41,937 bases of DNA from CAYHPR01 sp964358895 (GTDB taxonomy: Archaea; Micrarchaeota; Micrarchaeia; CABMEP01), in the NCBI GenBank assembly GCA_964358895.1, contig CAYHPR010000008.1:1-41937 (forward strand), written 5' to 3'. Shown here one piece after another: positions 31,150 to 39,916 of this stretch (position 1 is the stretch's first letter; each line of letters starts with the position of its first letter). The notes beneath the pieces were generated by a model. The model was not told the origin of the DNA, ran no database searches, and worked only from the letters and a program-made list of their open reading frames with translations. Made by a program: the position numbers and the translations under genes.

Positions 31150-31926
31150 TTGTGTGGTGGGAAAATTTTCGAAATTGAAATTGCAGATGCAAGAAATTGG
31201 AAGAAATGCGTTGATGCACTAGTTAATTTAGTTAAGGAAGGCGCATTTGAAATTGATAAAGAAGGGATCAAACTCAGAGCTATTGACCCTTCGCAGATAG
31301 CAATGGTTATTTTCTCAATGGATAAAAGTGAATTTTCCAAGTTTAATGTTGACCAAAAGACTAGAGTTGGAATGAATATGGAGAGTCTTGCAAAAACACT
31401 TGGAAGAATTAGAGGAAAAGAAAAAATGTTAATGAAGTTTGATGGAAAAGGCAGATTGAACGTAGTATTTAGTGGAGATAAAAACAAACGTTCCTTTAGT
31501 TTGCCAACAATTGAAGTTGCACCAGGTCCATCAAAGGATTTGCAGATCGATTATACTGCAACAGTTAAAATGAAAAGTGGAATTTTCAAAGAAATCTTAA
31601 AAGATGCGTCGTTGGTTAGTCCGCACGTGCTCCTTGTAGCTGACGAGAACAAGTTTAGAGTTGAAGCAAACGGGGACAACGGAGATGTCCAGTTAGATTA
31701 TGACAAAGGAGACGTCACTGTTGAAATTAAACGAACAACTTCCGCGGTATTTTCACAAGAATATCTTGATGATATCGTAAGAGGCTGTGATGATGATGGC
31801 GAGCTTATTCTGAATCTCGGTGCACCAAATGCAGATGATAAAAGGCCTAAACCTCTGCGCGTTCAATATTCATTCGGAAATGCAACATTCACGTACTACT
31901 TGGCACCAAGAATAGAAAACGATTAA
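31150..31926 (+). CDS. pcn: DNA polymerase sliding clamp PCNA
   Basis: 258 residues with two clamp repeats. Recognisable segments are FEIEIADARNWKKCVDALVNL at the front, EGIKLRAIDPSQIAMVIF, the interdomain connector near VAPGPSKDLQID, and the C-terminal LRVQYSFGNATFTYYLAPRIE. It forms a homotrimeric ring that tethers polymerase, ligase and FEN1. Upstream in frame a stop at 31114 leaves TTG 31150 as the only credible start (MCGGKIFEIE). Its stop overlaps the convergent hydrolase stop by four bases. Confidence 0.95.
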   Translation: MCGGKIFEIEIADARNWKKCVDALVNLVKEGAFEIDKEGIKLRAIDPSQIAMVIFSMDKSEFSKFNVDQKTRVGMNMESLAKTLGRIRGKEKMLMKFDGKGRLNVVFSGDKNKRSFSLPTIEVAPGPSKDLQIDYTATVKMKSGIFKEILKDASLVSPHVLLVADENKFRVEANGDNGDVQLDYDKGDVTVEIKRTTSAVFSQEYLDDIVRGCDDDGELILNLGAPNADDKRPKPLRVQYSFGNATFTYYLAPRIEND

Positions 31927-33257
31927 GCGTATGCAGTAGTTTGATTAACTTTTTTTAATTCAGCAGTTAACGGATTGACATCATTCATTTCTTTTTCTTC
32001 AACAGACTGAGTAGTCCTAATAGAACTAACTGTTGAACCTAAGCTTTGCTCATTTTGCAACAACTGCCTTATTGACGCTTCCATAGTAAGTTCTGATTGT
32101 CTTGTTTTGCTCGTATGTGACATCCCTGGCGTTGGATTCCAATCGGAACCATACAATTCACGATACTCTTTGATTGCAGATTTGGATAGCTTACCTGTTT
32201 CACTATGTAATATCCCGTCTCCTAAACCAACTATTCCTGGAAGAACTCGTCTTCCTCTTTTCTTCAAGGTATCAACTCTGCTTTTCAGAGAAGACTCAAG
32301 CAAAAGTGCGCTTACATATCTGTGAGGATCATGGACTTTCGAATAACCGACCATTCCGAAGAGATTTCCGTTTTCTTCTCTTTTTATTTTAGTTCTAATA
32401 TCTTTATCTAACATCCACTTATATCTGAAGTTAGTTAACCCGATCAATGTCTTTATGAATGTCCAACGTATTAATCTTGCGATAACTAATTCGATTTCTT
32501 TCCCTTCTCTTGATGCAGGAGTTATGCCATAATTTACTGTCTCTAAGAGTTTCGAAGTTGGAGTATTAGTAAGTTCTTTTAAATAATTTATTTTATTATA
32601 AAGATAATTTACTATGATTTCAAATTTCGTATCTTTTGATGACGTTTTGCCAAGTTTCAATAAAAATTTAGAAAAAAGACTGAAAGAAAATAATCTATCT
32701 TCATATAATATTTTAGCAACATGTAAGAAATAACGAAAATCATCCGCACCCTTCTGTAATGAGAGTTGTGGACCGAGCGCGATGGTCTCATACAAAGGCG
32801 TATCAAGAAAAGCGTAATCCTTACCGCGTTCTTTGAGCTTCATAATCTGTTCTTCGGCCCCGTAGCTTATCATGCAACCGTAACTGTGTGCAATAAAACG
32901 CACACCCGATACATTGGATGTCGCTATAGATTGATTTACATAATTAAGAATTCTTAGTAGGTCAGAGATATTTTTTGATGTATTAATATCATACCCTGCT
33001 GATTCGCCATGTCCTCTTAAGTCATAAAGTACGCAGATGTGGCCATCTGTAGCAAAGTTTTGTGCCATCTCATAAAAAAGATTTTTGTGTGCCGCAAAAC
33101 CATGGACAAAAATGAAAACTTCTTTATTATCATGGCCCTTAGTTTTCGGAGTTAATATCTCGCCTACCAATCCCTTAACTGCAAATCTTTCTGGAACTAG
33201 CCTATCATTAGCACTAACCCTACCTAATCTTGGTCTTTCTTTTACCTCACTGGCCAC
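31923..33257 (-). CDS. Alpha/beta-hydrolase with long C-terminal extension
   Basis: 444 residues. The N-terminal half is an alpha/beta-hydrolase: oxyanion-hole HGFAAHK near residue 52, YDLRGHGES near 79, and nucleophile Ser125 in AHSYG (usual GHSxG). The acid and base may be Asp near 347 (GLGDGILH) and His near 379 (GMSHTS), which places a large insertion in the cap region. The last about 60 residues are Ser/Thr/Gln/Glu-rich and probably disordered. No signal peptide is present. The GTG start at 33257 is supported by a TATA box 25 bases upstream. The substrate is unknown; a lipid or ester is possible. Confidence 0.75.
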   Translation of the reverse strand: MASEVKERPRLGRVSANDRLVPERFAVKGLVGEILTPKTKGHDNKEVFIFVHGFAAHKNLFYEMAQNFATDGHICVLYDLRGHGESAGYDINTSKNISDLLRILNYVNQSIATSNVSGVRFIAHSYGCMISYGAEEQIMKLKERGKDYAFLDTPLYETIALGPQLSLQKGADDFRYFLHVAKILYEDRLFSFSLFSKFLLKLGKTSSKDTKFEIIVNYLYNKINYLKELTNTPTSKLLETVNYGITPASREGKEIELVIARLIRWTFIKTLIGLTNFRYKWMLDKDIRTKIKREENGNLFGMVGYSKVHDPHRYVSALLLESSLKSRVDTLKKRGRRVLPGIVGLGDGILHSETGKLSKSAIKEYRELYGSDWNPTPGMSHTSKTRQSELTMEASIRQLLQNEQSLGSTVSSIRTTQSVEEKEMNDVNPLTAELKKVNQTTAYA

Positions 33258-33276
33258 AGGAAAAATAAGTACTTAA

Positions 33277-33286
33277 CATTTAAAGC
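33277..33286 (-). promoter_or_regulatory. TATA box of the alpha/beta-hydrolase gene
   Basis: Minus-strand gctttaaatg is centred 25 bases before GTG 33257 and shares the divergent 33258-33356 region with the smc promoter. Confidence 0.55.
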
Positions 33287-33326
33287 CTTTTCTCGCCTTT
33301 CGCTATCTCGACCTCGAAAAAGAAAG

Positions 33327-33335
33327 CTTTAAAAC
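33327..33335 (+). promoter_or_regulatory. TATA box of smc
   Basis: The motif ctttaaaac is centred 26 bases before ATG 33357, a textbook leaderless arrangement. Confidence 0.65.
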
Positions 33336-33356
33336 GGCTATTTCGTATGAATTTCA

Positions 33357-36300
33357 ATGGCGACTATCAGTGAAATTATCTTGAGGAACTTCAAGTCCTT
33401 CAAGAGTGCTAAAATTCCTCTTACCCGAGGTATGGTCTGTATTGTAGGACCGAATGGCTCGGGAAAAAGTAACCTCACAGATGCAGTTAGATTTGCATTT
33501 GGAGAGACGTCACTCCGTGCACTCCGAGCTAAGCGTGTTCAAGACCTAATCAATGGAGGAGGCGAAAAGGCATACATCAAACTGAAAATCCAGGGAGTGA
33601 CTAAGAGTCTTCCAACTGGAAGCGGAACACCGCCTGCCGGTGATGACGATGACAAAAGTAATGGAAAAACCATGATCGCTCAGGCGAATACAACAGATGG
33701 AAATGGTGAATTCATAGAAGGAGAACTTGAAAAAACTGACTCTAAAGAAAGTGCTAAACTAGAGACAGGAACTGTTGAAATAATAAGAGCCATTCGAAAC
33801 GATGGAAAAACGCTCTACAGAATGAATGACAAAAGAACTACAAGAACAATGGTTACTGAATTCCTTAGGTCTGAAAATCTTGATGTTGGACCTCACAATG
33901 TGATTGCACAGGGAGAAGTTGACAGAATTGTTAGGATGAACGCAAAGGAACGAAGAGAGATTATAGACGAAATTGCAGGCGTTTCTGAATTTGAAGAAAA
34001 GAAGAGAGAGTCCCTCTCAGAATTAGGCAGGGTTGAACAGAGGCTTAATGATGCATCTATCATAATGAAAGAAAGAGAAGGAGTCCTTGCTGAACTGGAA
34101 AAAGAGAAAGATACTGCTCTCCGTTTTCTCTCGCTTAAAGAAGAACAGCGAAAAGTAAAGGGAACTATCGTAATTACGCAATATAAAAAAGTGGAAAAAG
34201 AATTTGAAACACTGATGAAAAAAATTGTTGAAACAAATAATCTAATCGGAGAAGTGGAGAAACAGGTTGCTGAACTCACACAAAAAACAACTGAACTAGA
34301 AACAAAACGAAAAGAGATTAACTCGAAGATCCTTTCCAAAGATACAAGGAACGTTTATGCAGAAGTAGAAGAGCTAAGAGGGAAAGTAGCTGTTGACGAA
34401 GGGGTAAGAGGAGAAAAAGAAACAGCAATTGGAAAAATAGATTCAGAGATTGTAACGCTCGAAAGTGAAAGAAGTGAAATTGAAAAGAAATTATCTTCGC
34501 TTACTGGAGCAAAAAGAGCTGCAACTGAACGTGCGGCAGAGCTTAAATCTAGAATTGAAAGACTTGTTGAAGAAAGAGAAAAAGTAGCAAAAGGCTGGGA
34601 AGAAAAAAGAAAGAATTTATCGCTATTTGATACACAGCTGGATGAGAAACGAGAAAAGCAGTCAAAGGTGCAACAAGAACTCACTAAGCTGTCGACACAG
34701 GTTGAAATGACTAAGCCAGCAGCAGACAGTGGCAAAAAATCACAGCTGGAAAGAGAAATAAAGGAGCTAAAGGAACAGGTCCAATCACTAGATACACAAT
34801 TAGACAGGATGTTTGAAAGAGAAAAAGAACTAAATCGAGAAGTGCAGTCACTTGATGGAAACATCCTGAAAATGAAAGAGGATATGGTTGCATTCAGAGG
34901 TGCAGGAGGAATTCCTCAGGCAATTACATTTATTCTATCTCTGAAAGAAAGCGGAACAGTTAACGGAATTCACGGCACTGTTGCGGATCTTTATACATGC
35001 GAAAAGAAATACGCAGTTGCTACCGAATCTGCGGCAGGTCAACGAATCAATAACATCGTAGTTGACGATGTTGCTACAGCTACCGAAATCATAAAGTTGA
35101 TGAAAGAAAAGAATGCAGGAAGAGCTACATTCATTCCATTGAACGTTGTTGCACCGGAAAAGAAGGAAAAGGCGGAGGCAACTATCGGCAGAGTGAATGA
35201 TTTGATTCAGTTTGATCCAACCTACCGTTCTGTTTTTGCATATGTTTTTGGAAATACACAAGTTGTACAAAACGTTGACTCATTCAAAAAGATTAAAGGT
35301 CATCGGCTGGTGAGCTTAGACGGAGATATTGCAGAAGCATCTGGAGTTGTTACAGGTGGAACATCGGTCAAGAGATCTCTCAAAGACCAACTACAGGCAG
35401 GTAAAGTAGAAAAGGAACTTAACGAATTAAAGAAAAATAGAGAACAAACAATAACGGAATTGTATTCGATTAATGAACAAATGTCTATTCAAAGAAGAAA
35501 TGTTGCAAACACAGAGATCAAAAAGAAAGAAAGAGAAATTGAGCTTGGTTCGATTGTAAGTAAAGGCGGCACAGATATTGATGACTGGAGAAGAACAATC
35601 ATTGAGAGAGAGTCTGAAATACAAGATATGGAACGAGAGATCCTTGACTTACAAGGAGAGAAAGAAAGAATAAGAAATGCGATTGAACGATCCGAAGACG
35701 AAAAGGAAGTATCACAGTTTGATGGAGAGATACTGCAATATAGAACTGAACTTTCAGCTATTGGCGAGAAACTCAAGGGTGAAGAAAGCATATTGTTACA
35801 AGAGCGACATAATGCGATAACTAAGTCTTATTCGCAGATTGAAAATGAAAAGAAAACAATATCGCAGGATATTGACCGAATCAATTCTAAGATTAAACAG
35901 AATAAGAAACAACTTGAATCTAAAGAAGAAAAGATAAAAGAAGAGAGCAAAGCACTTGAAAAACTTTATGCAGAGACAAAAAGCTTACAAGAACAGATCG
36001 ATCTATTCACTGTTGAAAGAGGCAAACTTTCGAGAAAGTTAGAAAGAGGAAAAGAAGAACAGATAAGAGCGGATGCAGCTAAATCTGCTACGGAAACTAG
36101 GCTCTCTGATCTTAAAGTTGAAATGGGAGCGTATAAGGATGTTGAACCAATGGATCTGAAGAAAGAGGATCTCGAAGGTCGAATCATTGAGATAGACAGT
36201 GAATTGCAGCAGATTGGATTTGCAAATCTAAAAGCACCTGAGACTTATCAGGAGAGACTCTCGGAATATAACGAGATCCAATCAAAAGTTGTTATCTTAG

Positions 36301-36803
36301 CAGATGAAAAGCAAGCAGTAATGAAGATGATTGAAGAAATCGGGACTAAGAAACGCACAGTATTCATGAGAACTTATGAAGTGGTTAATGCACACTTCAA
36401 GAAATTAGCGTATAATATTTTCAAAGATGAAGGCGGACTCTTACTAGAGAATGAAGAAAATCCATTCGATGGCGGTTTACAGATAACCATGAAGATTAAT
36501 GGAAAGAAAAGAATTGTTGAAGCAATGTCAGGAGGAGAAAAATCCTTAATAACAATTGCATTCGTATTTGCACTCCACATGTATAAGCCTTCACAGTTTT
36601 ACATACTTGACGAAGTAGAAGCAGCACTGGATAAGGAAAATAGTAAGAGATTCGCAGATCTCATAAAAGAATTATCGAAGGATACACAATTCATAGTTGT
36701 AACCCACAATGACAACGTCATCCCGAATGCGGATATCGCGCTGGGAGTCACAAAAACAAAACTGGGATCTAAAATTGTTAGCATTAAGTTGACAAACAGT
36801 TGA
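33357..36803 (+). CDS. smc: SMC chromosome condensation/segregation ATPase
   Basis: 1148 residues. The head N-half carries Walker A GPNGSGKSN (31-39). Coiled coils flank a hinge (about 517-680, starting GIPQAITFILSLKESG). The head C-half carries the signature MSGGEKSL near 1057 and Walker B YILDEVEAALD near 1082, with a D-loop and a VVTHNDN switch. It dimerises to compact and segregate DNA. Residues 81-138 are an unusual low-complexity acidic Gly/Thr/Asp insertion within the N-terminal head (for example GSGTPPAGDDDDKSNGK). No ScpA or ScpB follows; a Nudix gene does. Confidence 0.95.
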   Translation: MATISEIILRNFKSFKSAKIPLTRGMVCIVGPNGSGKSNLTDAVRFAFGETSLRALRAKRVQDLINGGGEKAYIKLKIQGVTKSLPTGSGTPPAGDDDDKSNGKTMIAQANTTDGNGEFIEGELEKTDSKESAKLETGTVEIIRAIRNDGKTLYRMNDKRTTRTMVTEFLRSENLDVGPHNVIAQGEVDRIVRMNAKERREIIDEIAGVSEFEEKKRESLSELGRVEQRLNDASIIMKEREGVLAELEKEKDTALRFLSLKEEQRKVKGTIVITQYKKVEKEFETLMKKIVETNNLIGEVEKQVAELTQKTTELETKRKEINSKILSKDTRNVYAEVEELRGKVAVDEGVRGEKETAIGKIDSEIVTLESERSEIEKKLSSLTGAKRAATERAAELKSRIERLVEEREKVAKGWEEKRKNLSLFDTQLDEKREKQSKVQQELTKLSTQVEMTKPAADSGKKSQLEREIKELKEQVQSLDTQLDRMFEREKELNREVQSLDGNILKMKEDMVAFRGAGGIPQAITFILSLKESGTVNGIHGTVADLYTCEKKYAVATESAAGQRINNIVVDDVATATEIIKLMKEKNAGRATFIPLNVVAPEKKEKAEATIGRVNDLIQFDPTYRSVFAYVFGNTQVVQNVDSFKKIKGHRLVSLDGDIAEASGVVTGGTSVKRSLKDQLQAGKVEKELNELKKNREQTITELYSINEQMSIQRRNVANTEIKKKEREIELGSIVSKGGTDIDDWRRTIIERESEIQDMEREILDLQGEKERIRNAIERSEDEKEVSQFDGEILQYRTELSAIGEKLKGEESILLQERHNAITKSYSQIENEKKTISQDIDRINSKIKQNKKQLESKEEKIKEESKALEKLYAETKSLQEQIDLFTVERGKLSRKLERGKEEQIRADAAKSATETRLSDLKVEMGAYKDVEPMDLKKEDLEGRIIEIDSELQQIGFANLKAPETYQERLSEYNEIQSKVVILADEKQAVMKMIEEIGTKKRTVFMRTYEVVNAHFKKLAYNIFKDEGGLLLENEENPFDGGLQITMKINGKKRIVEAMSGGEKSLITIAFVFALHMYKPSQFYILDEVEAALDKENSKRFADLIKELSKDTQFIVVTHNDNVIPNADIALGVTKTKLGSKIVSIKLTNS

Positions 36804-36828
36804 ACAATGTCCTGTGAATAATCTATTT

Positions 36829-36838
36829 GTTTAAAAAT
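36829..36838 (+). promoter_or_regulatory. TATA box of the second Nudix gene
   Basis: The motif gtttaaaaat is centred about 27 bases before ATG 36861. Confidence 0.5.
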
Positions 36839-36860
36839 TATTTAGGAGAATGTCTTTTTT

Positions 36861-37259
36861 ATGCAAAATAGATCATTATTCGTTTTAAGAGACGAAAAGG
36901 GAAGGGTTCTATTACAACACAGGACTAAAGATGCTGAAAGGTTTCCTGATTTCTGGTCATTTTTTGGTGGAGGAATAAATCCTGGCGAAACACCGGAAGA
37001 CGCAGTTAGACGTGAAGCAAAAGAGGAACTCGAGATAGAGCTTAAGGACTTGAAATTTTTTAAAAGATATGAGCTTGAAGGCAGTGGAGATAAATTTGTC
37101 TTTGTTGCACCACTAAAACATTCGATAAAACAGTTGAAGATCCAACAAAAGGAAGGGAATAATTTGGGCCTGTTTTCTTGGGAGGATTTAAAGAATCTAA
37201 AGCTTCCAAATCACGATCTGCCAATTTTGAAAGACCTATTTGCGCACTTAAGCGCGTAA
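36861..37259 (+). CDS. Nudix hydrolase (MutT-like)
   Basis: 132 residues with a complete Nudix box: GGINPGETPEDAVRR followed by EAKEELEI, including the metal-binding REAKEE core. It opens QNRSLFVLRDEKGRVLLQHR, typical of house-cleaning enzymes that hydrolyse damaged or excess nucleoside diphosphate derivatives. Length is normal for a single-domain enzyme. Its exact substrate cannot be read from sequence. It has its own leaderless promoter after smc. Confidence 0.9.
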   Translation: MQNRSLFVLRDEKGRVLLQHRTKDAERFPDFWSFFGGGINPGETPEDAVRREAKEELEIELKDLKFFKRYELEGSGDKFVFVAPLKHSIKQLKIQQKEGNNLGLFSWEDLKNLKLPNHDLPILKDLFAHLSA

Positions 37260-37311
37260 CTCCAAGCAAAGTGTTAAGTATTTAAGCAACTCGCAGTATT
37301 TATAGGATTCA

Positions 37312-38208
37312 ATGTCTAAGAAAATAATCGTAGGGATAGATCCAGGAACAAATGTCGGAATTGCTATTTTTGATATCAAAAAAACGCTTATTTCCTCTTG
37401 CACTATAACTAACGGAGGAAGGGAAAAAGTCGTAACTGAAATATTAAGACACGGAACTCCTTCCGTTATTGTAACAGATGTACATTCACCACCTGAATTT
37501 GTCATCCAAATTGCAACTTATTTTAATGCGAAGATATCCGCACCTGAAACAGTAGTTAAAGAAAATGAAAAAATAAGTTTAGCACATGACTATCCCTATG
37601 GAAGCCAGCATGAACGGGATGCAATAGCCGCTGTACTCAAATTTTTCAAAAGATATGAAAACAAGTTTAGGTGGGCTGAGAGATACCTGGAAGAAAAAGG
37701 ATTGAAAGAATACGAAGGTGAAGTGAAACAAAGTATTCTTGCAGGAGTAAGGATTGACGACTCAATCAAAGCATTAGAAATGCTGAACGTTCCTCCCATA
37801 AATACTCAAGGAAAAAATGGCGAAGAGAAAAGATTCGAAAAAAATAAAGCTATCGACCCTGATTATGCTATAGGATTGCTGGAATCTAATGCAAGATTAA
37901 GGTCTAGAGTGTCTATTCTTTCGGCTGAAAAAACAGCTCTTGAAAACCGAATAAAAGAAATTAAAAGAGAATTCGGAATGAATATTGAAGTTAAAAAATT
38001 ACTGAACTCAAAGAATATGCAGATAAAAAGACTGCAGTTTTTACTTAAACGAAAGAGCATAGGAAAACAAAGAAATGACATACTTAAAACAGAAAGAGGT
38101 AACGGAGAAATAAAAGAAAAACAAAAAGCTTCGCCAAGTGTTGAAGACTTAGTAGAAGGTTACAGAACTGAAAGAATGAAAAAACTGAATGATTATAGGG
38201 AATACTGA
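37312..38208 (+). CDS. Short DUF460 (COG2433) RNase H-like protein
   Basis: 298 residues. Residues 1-130 form an RNase H/RuvC-like fold with GIDPGTNVGIAIFD (Asp10), VIVTDVHSPP, and the terminal acidic motif HERDAIAAVLKF. A helical/coiled-coil region (200-260) and a basic tail follow. Archaeal DUF460 proteins are usually around 600-650 residues, so roughly the C-terminal half is missing. The catalytic acidic residues appear intact, so nuclease activity is plausible. A TATA-like gtatttaagc at 37278-37287 supports ATG 37312. Alba follows 33 bases downstream. Confidence 0.8.
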   Translation: MSKKIIVGIDPGTNVGIAIFDIKKTLISSCTITNGGREKVVTEILRHGTPSVIVTDVHSPPEFVIQIATYFNAKISAPETVVKENEKISLAHDYPYGSQHERDAIAAVLKFFKRYENKFRWAERYLEEKGLKEYEGEVKQSILAGVRIDDSIKALEMLNVPPINTQGKNGEEKRFEKNKAIDPDYAIGLLESNARLRSRVSILSAEKTALENRIKEIKREFGMNIEVKKLLNSKNMQIKRLQFLLKRKSIGKQRNDILKTERGNGEIKEKQKASPSVEDLVEGYRTERMKKLNDYREY

Positions 38209-38241
38209 ACCAAACAAGATAAACTGAAAACAGGTGAGCAT

Positions 38242-38538
38242 GTGGAAGAGATAAACGAAAAAGATAGAGAGCAAAGTAATTCGGTTTATATCGGACAAAA
38301 AGGAGTAATGTCTTACGTTCTTGCAGTAGTTACACAATTCAATAAGGGTGCGCCAGAAGTAATGATAAGGGCTAGAGGCAAAGTTATCTCACGAGCAGTA
38401 GATGTTGAACAAATTGTGCGAAGTAAATTTTTGCCAGACGTATCCACAAAATCAATAAAAACATCAACTGAAAAATTGAAAGCAGAAGATGGCACTATGG
38501 TTAATGTTTCAACTATTGAGATAGTTCTTGCTCGATAG
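38242..38538 (+). CDS. albA: Alba-family DNA/RNA-binding chromatin protein
   Basis: 98 residues of IF3-C-like Alba fold: SVYIGQKGVMSYVLAVVTQF is the RNA/DNA-binding signature, followed by EVMIRARGKVISRAVDVEQI and a C-terminal hairpin ending VSTIEIVLAR. Where Sulfolobus Alba has two lysines (Lys16-Lys17, the first regulated by acetylation), this protein has Gln-Lys, so that control point is absent. The start is GTG 38242 with a ggtgag Shine-Dalgarno at 38233-38238. It is probably co-transcribed with the DUF460 gene. Confidence 0.92.
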   Translation: MEEINEKDREQSNSVYIGQKGVMSYVLAVVTQFNKGAPEVMIRARGKVISRAVDVEQIVRSKFLPDVSTKSIKTSTEKLKAEDGTMVNVSTIEIVLAR

Positions 38539-38623
38539 CCGGGATAAGACAGAGCACTTTTTATTGTTTTTGAGGTAAGTGTAAGTAAGACATAGTATAA
38601 TGTATGAATAGATTAGTGATTAT

Positions 38624-39913
38624 ATGAGAGTTTATGCATCTGAAGTGACTCCTGAAATTGCAGACAGCGAAGTTGAGCTAGCTGGATGGGTCCATGAAAC
38701 GCGAGACCACGGTAAAATTCGTTTTCTGATATTGCGGGATAAATCGGGATTCATTCAACTCGTTGGAAAAAAAGCAAACATGGATGAAAAAATTTATGAA
38801 AACATGGAATTGCCGAAAGAAACAGTAATTCGCGTCAACGGTAAAGTCAAAAGCTCTCCGCAAGCACCTGGCGGTGTGGAGATAGATCCAAGATCAATTG
38901 AAATTCTTAACAACGTGTCAATACAACTTCCTGTCGATCCAACTGAGAGACTTATTTCAGAATTAGACACCCGTTTGGACAACCGACATATTGATCTGCG
39001 AAGAAAAACTGTTCATTCAATCTTCCACATTCAATCGCAGATTCTTGCAGCATTTAGAGAAAAAATGCGGGCACTTGATTTCGAGGAGATAATCACTCCA
39101 TCCATTATTGGTACGGCAAGCGAAGGAGGCACAGAAGTATTTCCAGTTGTTTACTTTGACAAGGAAGCTTTTCTTTCGCAGTCGCCACAGCTGTATAAAC
39201 AACTAGCAGTTATCGGAGGAATGGAACGCGTATACATGACTCCGCAATACTTTAGAGCTGAGAAGCATAACACGACCGCACATCTTAATGAAGTTACAGC
39301 GATGGATGTTGAAATCGGATTCGCAGATCACAAAGTAGCAATGGAGATATTATCTGAGGTGTTCTTACACATCCTTCAGTCAGTTAACAAAAATTGTGAA
39401 CAACAGCTTAGTCGGCTAGGTATTGAACTGGCCGTTCCGAAGAAGCTTAAGACGTATACGTATACTGAAGCAGTTGACCTCCTAAATAAAAATACGTTCA
39501 AATTTGAGTGGGGAGGAGACTTTGGAAGAGATGAAGAAAGGAAGTTGTACGAATTGATAGGTGAAGAGGCGTATATAATCTCTGAATATCCCACAGCAGC
39601 GCGAGCATTTTATTCGATGCCGAACGAAAAGAATCCAAAAATATGCAATTCATACGACTTAATGTATAGAGGAGTAGAAATGGCGTCTGGTGCACAAAGA
39701 GTGCACTTACCAGAACTTCTTGTAAAACAGATTAAATCAAAAGGAATGGATCCTTCTGCATTTGAATTTTATATTAATGCCTTCAAGTCTGGTGCGCCAC
39801 CACATGCAGGCTGGGCAATTGGATTGCAAAGATTGACGATGGCAATAACAAGACAAAATAACATTAGAGAATGTACACTTTTCCCAAGAGACCTAACCAG
39901 ACTTACGCCATAG
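38624..39913 (+). CDS. aspS: Aspartyl-tRNA synthetase, archaeal type (probably non-discriminating)
   Basis: 429 residues: OB-fold anticodon domain (1-105), hinge, class II catalytic domain with SQSPQLYKQ, the FRAEKHNTTAHLNE motif 2 region, and motif 3 GLQRLTMAI. The protein ends FPRDLTRLTP, the normal archaeal terminus. In the anticodon domain His29 (RDHGK) and Pro79 (SSPQAPGG) occupy positions where non-discriminating enzymes carry His/Pro and discriminating ones carry Trp/Lys. It may therefore also charge tRNA-Asn, relying on a Glu/Asp-tRNA amidotransferase encoded elsewhere. Convergent with the orphan at 39917. Confidence 0.94.
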   Translation: MRVYASEVTPEIADSEVELAGWVHETRDHGKIRFLILRDKSGFIQLVGKKANMDEKIYENMELPKETVIRVNGKVKSSPQAPGGVEIDPRSIEILNNVSIQLPVDPTERLISELDTRLDNRHIDLRRKTVHSIFHIQSQILAAFREKMRALDFEEIITPSIIGTASEGGTEVFPVVYFDKEAFLSQSPQLYKQLAVIGGMERVYMTPQYFRAEKHNTTAHLNEVTAMDVEIGFADHKVAMEILSEVFLHILQSVNKNCEQQLSRLGIELAVPKKLKTYTYTEAVDLLNKNTFKFEWGGDFGRDEERKLYELIGEEAYIISEYPTAARAFYSMPNEKNPKICNSYDLMYRGVEMASGAQRVHLPELLVKQIKSKGMDPSAFEFYINAFKSGAPPHAGWAIGLQRLTMAITRQNNIRECTLFPRDLTRLTP

Positions 39914-39916
39914 AAG

